Source of the DNA: Candidatus Bathyarchaeota archaeon | Lineage (GTDB): Archaea; Thermoproteota; Bathyarchaeia; TCS64 | Assembly: GCA_003662205.1 (NCBI GenBank) | Contig: QMXQ01000035.1 | Location: 1-10,604 of the forward strand | Length of the DNA: 10,604 bases | Reading direction: 5' to 3' | Shown: piece by piece, positions 6,943-10,604 of the stretch | Position numbering within the stretch: position 1 is the stretch's first letter | How the letters are laid out: every line of letters starts with the position of its first letter | The notes under the pieces: model-generated | Told to the model about the DNA's origin: nothing | Databases searched by the model: none | What the model saw: the letters and a program-made list of their open reading frames with translations, nothing else | Program-made: the position numbers and the translations under genes

Positions 6943-8058
6943 TCACCTATCACTGTCCAGGTACCACGGGTCGATGGAGTTGATCACCACGGTCAAGTCC
7001 GCCACGAGGATCTCGTCGAGCTCCGCCAGCCGCTCGAAGACGTACATGTTCCTCAAAGTCGGCGAGTTGATCTTGACGCGGTACGGGTTCATCCCCCCGT
7101 CCGTGAACAGGTGGATGCCCATCTCGCCGCGCGGCGTCTCAACCCTGCTGAAGACCTCCCCCGGCTTCGCCCTCGCGAACAGCGGGACCCGGGTCTTCAC
7201 CGGCCCGCCCGGGATCTCGTTCGCCACCTGCTCGATGATGTTGAGGCTCTGCTCGATCTCGTGGAACCGGACCTTGAGCCGGGCCATGGAGTCGCCGGCG
7301 GTCTCGGTGATCACCTTGAAGTCGAGGTCCCCGTAGGCGGCGTACGGCTCGTCCTTCCGCACATCCATGTCGACCCCGGAGCCCCTGAGCACCGGCCCCG
7401 TGGCGCCGAGCCTGATGGCGTCCTCCTTCTTCAAGACGGCGACGCCCTTGCACCTCATCTCGAAGGTGGCGTTCTCCACCATCGCGTCCCAGTACTGCTG
7501 GAAGCGGCGCCGGAGGTAGTCGACGCCCTCCAGAACCTCCTCCTGGAAGCCCTCGGGGAGGTCGTGGTGGACGCCCCCGGGGAGGAAGAAGTTGTAGCTC
7601 CACCGGGCGCCCGTCAGCTTCTCCATGAGGTCCAGCAGGACCTCCCGGTCGATGGTGGTCCAGAGGAAGACTGCGGGGAAGTAGCCCGTCGCCTCGGCCT
7701 GGAGCCCGAAGGCGTAGAGGTGGCTGTTGATCCGGGTCATCTCGCAGAGCATCGATCGTATCCAGTTGGCGCGCTCCGGCACCTCGACGCCGAGGGCCTC
7801 CTCTATGGCGAGGACGTAGCCGAGGCCGATGTTGGCGGTGTCGACCATCACCATCCGCTCGATGGGGATGATCCCCTTCAGGAAGGTCCGGTTCTCTAGG
7901 ATCTTCTCGATGCCCCTGTGGGTGAAGCCGAGGTCGGCGATGATCCTGTGGACCTTCTCGCCGTCCACGTCGAGGAGGATGCGGGTCTGCCCGCTCATGG
8001 GGTGCTGGGGCCCCCAGCTGATGCGCATGATGTCGGGCTTGATCTCGGGCTCGGTCAT
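6943..8058 (-). CDS. nuoD: Complex I subunit NuoD (49-kDa-like, Q-site subunit), quinone ligands replaced
   Basis: This 371-residue protein is homologous to [NiFe]-hydrogenase large subunits but lacks the Ni-ligating cysteine pairs, as in all NuoD. It forms the acceptor cavity with NuoB. Motifs are GPQHP (16-20), LGFTHRGIEKILENR (43-57), ERANWIRSMLCEMTRINSHL (95-114), TPRGEMGIHLFTDGG (308-322) and a C-terminal DPWYLDSDR (363-371). In respiratory NuoD the first motif reads GPQHPAAHG, where the second His binds the quinone headgroup; here it is HPMSGQTRI, one residue shorter and without that His. The partner Tyr (usually in DRLDY or similar) aligns with Met71 of ERMVM. Some archaeal complexes share the short HP-SG form. 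The ATG at 8056-8058 overlaps the nuoC stop as ATGA, with a GAGGGGG just upstream. Confidence 0.96.
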   Translation of the reverse strand: MTEPEIKPDIMRISWGPQHPMSGQTRILLDVDGEKVHRIIADLGFTHRGIEKILENRTFLKGIIPIERMVMVDTANIGLGYVLAIEEALGVEVPERANWIRSMLCEMTRINSHLYAFGLQAEATGYFPAVFLWTTIDREVLLDLMEKLTGARWSYNFFLPGGVHHDLPEGFQEEVLEGVDYLRRRFQQYWDAMVENATFEMRCKGVAVLKKEDAIRLGATGPVLRGSGVDMDVRKDEPYAAYGDLDFKVITETAGDSMARLKVRFHEIEQSLNIIEQVANEIPGGPVKTRVPLFARAKPGEVFSRVETPRGEMGIHLFTDGGMNPYRVKINSPTLRNMYVFERLAELDEILVADLTVVINSIDPWYLDSDR

Positions 8059-8525
8059 GTCGGCGCCCCCTCGCCCTTGAAGTCCTTCCTGAGCGGGTAT
8101 CCGCCCCTCCAGTCGGGGGGCAGGAGCAGGGGCACGAGGTTGGGGTGCCCCTCGAAGTCGATGCCGAACATCTCCTTGGTCTCCCGCTCGTGGAAGCTCA
8201 TCGCCTCCCAGACCTGGGTCATCGAGGGCAGAACGAGGTCGTCTCGGGGGAGGTTGACCCTGAGCATGAGGGTGAACCGGGACGACGGGTTCATGAGATA
8301 GTAGATCATCTGCATCCGGTTCTCCTTCGGGTAGTCGACGGCGCCGGCGGAGACCGGGTGGACGAACCCGAACTCGTCCCTGAGGGCCCGGGCGAGCTCC
8401 AGCAGCCCCTCCCGCTTCGCGACCACGGACACCCTCTTCTGCCTGAGGATCACCGCCTCCTCCACTAGGTCCGGGTGGGCGGCCTTCAGCGCCGCGATGA
8501 ACGCGTCCTCAGCCCCCTCTGGCAC
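8055..8525 (-). CDS. nuoC: Complex I subunit NuoC (30-kDa-like)
   Basis: This 156-residue hydrophilic subunit packs against NuoD and NuoI in the connecting module and carries no cofactor. The family signature is visible at SFHERETKEMFGIDFEGHPN (110-129), followed by PLLLPPDWRGGYPLRKDF (132-149), the usual end of the 30-kDa domain. It is separate from nuoD; in E. coli the two are fused. The start is GTG at 8525, giving a protein beginning PEGAEDAF after the initiator. The choice rests on AGGAGGT (8534-8540) placed 8 bases upstream inside the 3' end of nuoB, producing a 17-base overlap of the two genes. No alternative ATG lies nearby before the conserved domain. Confidence 0.95.
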   Translation of the reverse strand: MPEGAEDAFIAALKAAHPDLVEEAVILRQKRVSVVAKREGLLELARALRDEFGFVHPVSAGAVDYPKENRMQMIYYLMNPSSRFTLMLRVNLPRDDLVLPSMTQVWEAMSFHERETKEMFGIDFEGHPNLVPLLLPPDWRGGYPLRKDFKGEGAPT

Positions 8526-9018
8526 CGATCTTGACCTCCTTCTTGATCTTCTCCTGGAGGAGCATCATCCCGTGGATGATGGCCTCGGGCCTAGGTGGGC
8601 ACCCGGGGATGTAGACGTCCACCGGCACCAGCTCGTCGACCCTCACCGTCGAGTAGGAGTCGTAGAAGGGGCCCTTGCCCGTGGGGCAGGCGCCGACGGA
8701 GACGACGTACTTGGGCTCTCCCATCTGGTCGTAGAGGTACTTCACCCGCTCCCCCATCTTTCGGGAGAGGACGCCGACGACCATGATGCAGTCGCACTGC
8801 CGGACGCTGGCGAAGGGGAGGATGCCCAGCCGCTCCATGTCGAAGCGGGACCCGGAGACCTGCATGAACTCCGGGCTGCAGCAGCCGGTGACGAAGTGGA
8901 TGGGCCAGATGGAATACTTCCGGGCCCAGCCGGCGATGTACTCCACGACGTTGTAGATGGGCATGGGTATGTGATAGCGCTCGAAGATACGCTCCTTGAT
9001 GGTGGTCTCCTCTTCCAT
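8509..9018 (-). CDS. nuoB: Complex I subunit NuoB (PSST-like, N2 cluster)
   Basis: This 169-residue subunit binds the terminal [4Fe-4S] cluster N2, which donates electrons to the acceptor. The four expected ligands are present: the adjacent pair Cys46-Cys47 (TGCCSPEF), Cys111 (SVGACPTGKGPF) and Cys140 (IPGCPPRPEA). Spacing matches the family. Two further cysteines, Cys75 and Cys77, occur in the segment VRQCDCIMVVG where most NuoB read RQADV or RQSDV. The hydrophobic N-terminal approach to the membrane and the conserved LSRKMGERVKYLYDQMGEPKY (84-104) are normal. The ATG at 9016-9018 is 1 base after the nuoA stop, with a GAGG-type SD in the nuoA tail. Its 3' end overlaps nuoC by 17 bases. Confidence 0.97.
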   Translation of the reverse strand: MEEETTIKERIFERYHIPMPIYNVVEYIAGWARKYSIWPIHFVTGCCSPEFMQVSGSRFDMERLGILPFASVRQCDCIMVVGVLSRKMGERVKYLYDQMGEPKYVVSVGACPTGKGPFYDSYSTVRVDELVPVDVYIPGCPPRPEAIIHGMMLLQEKIKKEVKIGARGG

Positions 9019-9019
9019 C

Positions 9020-9421
9020 CTACCTCACCAGCTTCCTCAGCTCCGAGAGGAAATAACCGATGCCTATCAGGACGATCAGGGTGTAGACCGAGACGATGGC
9101 GACCGTCTCAAGGCTGAAGGTGACGGACAGGGCGGCGGTCAGCACCACCCACGAGAAGGCGTCGAGGGCGAAGAAGACCACGGCGTAGCCGAAGTAGCGG
9201 ACTATGCCGGTGATCCTGAAGCTCCTCGCCTCTCCGAAGGGGGCCTGGCCGCACTCGTATATGTTCTGCTTAATCGGGTTGGGCTTGAAGGGGCCGAACA
9301 GCCACGCGAAGAGGATCGCGACGCTGAGAAAGGCTACGAAGATGAAGGTAAAAATCCAGAAGGCGTGGTAACCTTCGAGGTATATCATCAACCCGGGATC
9401 ACTCCCCATAACTCTCTCCAT
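9020..9421 (-). CDS. nuoA: Complex I subunit NuoA
   Basis: First gene of the operon: a small membrane subunit (133 residues from the ATG at 9421, 129 from the ATG at 9409) with three helices (about 20-42, 75-98 and 104-125). The TM1-TM2 loop carries YECGQAPFGEARSF (55-68), the family hallmark with the flexible-loop cysteine Cys57. The usual FDVEA of TM2 reads FALDA (84-88): the first carboxylate is lost and the second is Asp. The coordinates give the longest frame. The second ATG (9407-9409) is better placed for translation because GGAGAGAG precedes it at a workable distance, while AAGGAG directly abuts the first ATG. A TATA-like box lies about 30 bases upstream (9451-9463). Confidence 0.95.
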   Translation of the reverse strand: MERVMGSDPGLMIYLEGYHAFWIFTFIFVAFLSVAILFAWLFGPFKPNPIKQNIYECGQAPFGEARSFRITGIVRYFGYAVVFFALDAFSWVVLTAALSVTFSLETVAIVSVYTLIVLIGIGYFLSELRKLVR

Positions 9422-9450
9422 CTCCTTATTAATTTTTCACTTCCGTCTAC

Positions 9451-9463
9451 AAATTTAAAAAAT
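9451..9463 (-). promoter_or_regulatory. Candidate TATA box of the nuo operon
   Basis: On the minus strand this reads ATTTTTTAAATTT, an archaeal TATA-like element centred near 9456. A start site about 26 bases downstream would be near 9430, immediately before AATAAGGAG, giving a very short leader of about 9 bases to the ATG at 9421 or about 21 to the ATG at 9409. The upstream sequence is T-rich and no clear BRE is visible. It is the best-positioned box for the operon start. Confidence 0.5.
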
Positions 9464-9559
9464 GAAAAACAAAAAGAGGGAAGTTGAAAGAGAACCTCAT
9501 TTTTACGATAAATAATTCAATTACAGTATCAACAGACAAGAAATAGGCCTTCAAAGGAT

Positions 9560-9571
9560 GAGCGCAAGCTC
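9560..9571. repeat. Small GC-rich hairpin with GCAA tetraloop
   Basis: GAGC GCAA GCTC forms a perfect 4-bp stem closed by a GNRA-type loop when read on the plus strand. It lies in a locally GC-richer patch (about 9547-9580) within AT-rich DNA, followed by a second short dyad CTCG-AA-CGAG (9569-9578) that shares its right arm, so the two structures would be mutually exclusive. The stem is too short to call an RNA gene. Confidence 0.3.
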
Positions 9572-9624
9572 GAACGAGATTTATTGATTTAGAGTAAACA
9601 TAAGATATCGAGCGATTTCCCCCA

Positions 9625-9647
9625 GAATATGAAGAATGTGCATATTC
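9625..9647. repeat. Inverted repeat GAATATG-N9-CATATTC
   Basis: Perfect 7-bp arms at 9625-9631 and 9641-9647. The spacer holds GAATGTG (9634-9640), a one-mismatch copy of the left arm directly abutting the right arm, so two nested dyads share the arm CATATTC. This resembles a binding site for a dimeric regulator; the factor is unknown. Confidence 0.45.
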
Positions 9648-9664
9648 ACAATATTCCATATTGT
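9648..9664. repeat. Inverted repeat ACAATAT-TCC-ATATTGT
   Basis: Perfect 7-bp arms at 9648-9654 and 9658-9664 around a 3-base spacer, starting directly after the preceding inverted repeat. The compact 17-base form is typical of an operator for a dimeric DNA-binding protein. AT-rich DNA makes chance dyads more likely, so function is only inferred. Confidence 0.45.
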
Positions 9665-9690
9665 AAAGCATATTTTTAAAATACTTTACA
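9662..9690. repeat. Long imperfect dyad containing TATA-like core
   Basis: Outer arms TGTAAAG (9662-9668) and CTTTACA (9684-9690) enclose TATTTT-T-AAAATA (9671-9683), giving 13 complementary pairs with a 2-base bulge at 9669-9670. It overlaps the preceding repeat by 3 bases. The centre TTTTTAAAA could act as a TATA box on either strand, so binding here might control a promoter. Confidence 0.4.
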
Positions 9691-9770
9691 TTTTAATAGT
9701 GCATGTATTTAAGAAAATAAATATTATAAATATTCTTTGGGGAGGCTTTGCGATTTTTGAAAATTATAAG

Positions 9771-9788
9771 AGGGGAAAGATATTAATA
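9771..9788 (+). promoter_or_regulatory. Candidate BRE/TATA for the hydrogenase gene
   Basis: A purine-rich AGGGGAAAG (9771-9779) followed by ATATTAATA (9780-9788) resembles an archaeal BRE plus TATA box. A start site near 9810 would give a leader of about 85 bases before the GTG at 9895. Two weaker alternatives are TTATAAG (9764-9770) and TTTTAGTAAAT (9820-9830), so the choice is uncertain. Confidence 0.35.
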
Positions 9789-9894
9789 CTTCTTTTTTGC
9801 TGGTTGACTGGAAGGAGAATTTTAGTAAATGTTTAGAGGCGGATGCTTTCACAATCAACAGGAGAGGATCCGCGTTCAGTAGGAGTGAAAAGAA

Positions 9895-10604
9895 GTGTCT
9901 GAGATAGAGAAGATACACGTCATATGGCTTCCGGGACAGGCGTGCACGGGGTGCACCGTCTCGCTGTTGAACGCCACGCATCCTAGCCTCGTGGATCTGC
10001 TGACGGGGTTCATCCCTCAGGCGGCCGGCGTCACTTTGGACTACCATGCCACCATCATGCTCCCCTGGGGCGAGGAGGCCCTCGCCGCCGTAAAGGCGGC
10101 GGAGAGGGGGGAGCTTGACCCCTTCGTGCTCGTCGTGGAGGGGGCGATCCCCGACGAGTCGAGGGCCGCGGAGAGCGGTGGCTTCTGGTGCGTCATCGGG
10201 GAGGAGGATGGGAAGCCCGTCACCTTCAGCGAGCACCTCGACAGACTGGCGAAGAGGGCGGCGGCGGTCGTCGCGGCGGGGACCTGCGCCTGCTTCGGGG
10301 GCATCCCCCACGGGAAGCCCAACCCGACGGGGGCCAAGGGAGCCCTCGACTACCTGGGCAGGGGCTGGAAAAGCGCGCTCGGTATCCCCGTCATCAACGT
10401 CCCAGGGTGCCCCGTTCACGGCGAGCACCTGGCAGAGGTCCTTGCCCACGCGGTCCTATCCGTCAGGGGCTACCTCCCCCTGCCGGAGCTCGACGAGGAG
10501 CATCGTCCGACGTTCATCTTCGGCCACACGGCCCACGAGAACTGTCCGAGGGCGGGGCTCTTCGCCGACGGGAAGAACAGCCACGAGTTCGGCGAGCCGT
10601 ACTG
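9895..10604 (+). CDS. [NiFe]-hydrogenase small subunit, 5' part, no signal peptide, cut by the window edge
   Basis: The first 236 residues of an electron-transfer (small) subunit of a [NiFe]-hydrogenase; the gene runs off the right edge. Proximal [4Fe-4S] ligands are Cys17 and Cys20 (ACTGCTVS), Cys131 (AAGTCACFGG) and Cys172 (NVPGCPVHGEH). GHTAHENCPRAG (210-221) starts the distal cluster site, with His214 and Cys217, and the last partial codon TG after GEPY probably begins the next cysteine. GELDPFVLVVEGAIPDES (72-89) is typical of group 1/2 respiratory or uptake enzymes and reminds me of groups 1f-1h; exact grouping is unresolved. There is no twin-arginine leader: the protein begins MSEIEKIHVIWLPG, so the enzyme is probably cytoplasmic. 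The GTG start is forced by an in-frame TGA at 9886-9888 and supported by AGGAGTGA at 9881-9888. The gene is divergent from the nuo operon; the large subunit should follow outside the window. Confidence 0.93.
   Translation, partial: MSEIEKIHVIWLPGQACTGCTVSLLNATHPSLVDLLTGFIPQAAGVTLDYHATIMLPWGEEALAAVKAAERGELDPFVLVVEGAIPDESRAAESGGFWCVIGEEDGKPVTFSEHLDRLAKRAAAVVAAGTCACFGGIPHGKPNPTGAKGALDYLGRGWKSALGIPVINVPGCPVHGEHLAEVLAHAVLSVRGYLPLPELDEEHRPTFIFGHTAHENCPRAGLFADGKNSHEFGEPY

Larger units (their letters stand above)
9422..9894. other. AT-rich divergent intergenic region between the complex I operon and a hydrogenase gene
   Basis: These 473 bases contain no credible gene. Composition is sharply more AT-rich than the flanking genes. 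They hold candidate promoters for both directions, a cluster of inverted repeats (9625-9690) and a small GC-rich hairpin (9560-9571). Open frames of 66-74 codons exist, but they are made of AT-rich codons (Ile, Phe, Lys, Asn) unlike the neighbours, and I treat them as chance. I found no tRNA, CRISPR repeat or IS end. Confidence 0.7.

Noticed and set aside
5964..6983. Plus-strand open frame of 339 codons antisense to nuoH
   Set aside because: It is a charged low-complexity shadow of nuoH, with no recognisable domain.
6697..7899. Plus-strand open frame of 400 codons antisense to nuoD and nuoH
   Set aside because: It crosses two real genes on the other strand and has no motif; it is explained by GC-rich codon bias.
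9560..9590. tRNA-like GCTCGAACGAG (T-loop resemblance)
   Set aside because: No acceptor, D or anticodon arms can be drawn around it.
9447..9671. Minus-strand 74-codon frame in the intergenic region
   Set aside because: It overlaps the nuoA promoter and the dyads, and its codon use is unlike the neighbours.
9719..9734. Direct repeat AAATATT twice, 9 bases apart
   Set aside because: It is too short and is expected by chance in this AT-rich stretch; there is no third copy.
9636..9836. Plus-strand 66-codon frame in the intergenic region
   Set aside because: It has AT-only codon use, runs through inverted repeats, has no SD at its ATG and contains no recognisable protein features.
9724..10449. 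Minus-strand 241-codon frame opposite the hydrogenase gene
   Set aside because: It is antisense to conserved hydrogenase cluster motifs and extends into AT-rich non-coding DNA.

Overview
The window is most likely archaeal. The genes are GC-rich but the non-coding DNA is AT-rich with TATA-like boxes, AGG is the dominant arginine codon, and starts follow strong Shine-Dalgarno (SD) sequences. The proteins resemble archaeal complex I types: split NuoJ, NuoD with GPQHPMSG, no NADH module in view. I cannot resolve the lineage; no marker gene is present.

Positions 1-9421 hold one long minus-strand cluster for the membrane arm and Q-module of a complex I (Nuo/Fpo-like) oxidoreductase. In transcription order (right to left) it reads nuoA, nuoB, nuoC, nuoD, nuoH, nuoI, nuoJ1, nuoJ2, nuoK, a NuoN/MrpD-like antiporter-type subunit, nuoL, and the start of nuoM, which runs off the left edge. 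Most junctions overlap by 1-17 bases or are 1 base apart, so this is an operon with coupled translation. The exceptions are 28 bases before nuoH and over 60 bases before nuoL, the latter carrying a possible internal promoter. No NuoE/F/G or FpoF gene is visible, so the electron donor is unknown; ferredoxin and F420H2 are candidates.

Positions 9422-9894 form an AT-rich divergent intergenic region with candidate promoters for both directions, a cluster of inverted repeats and one small GC-rich hairpin. From 9895 to the right edge runs the plus-strand start of a [NiFe]-hydrogenase small subunit without a signal peptide.

Together the genes suggest an archaeon that conserves energy with an ion-pumping complex I fed by a donor other than NADH, next to a probably cytoplasmic hydrogenase. 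A direct link between the two is only inferred from adjacency. The most notable features are NuoD lacking both expected quinone-headgroup ligands, a split NuoJ whose second half looks Mrp/Mbh-like, and the operator-like dyads between the divergent units. I see no clearly undescribed system.
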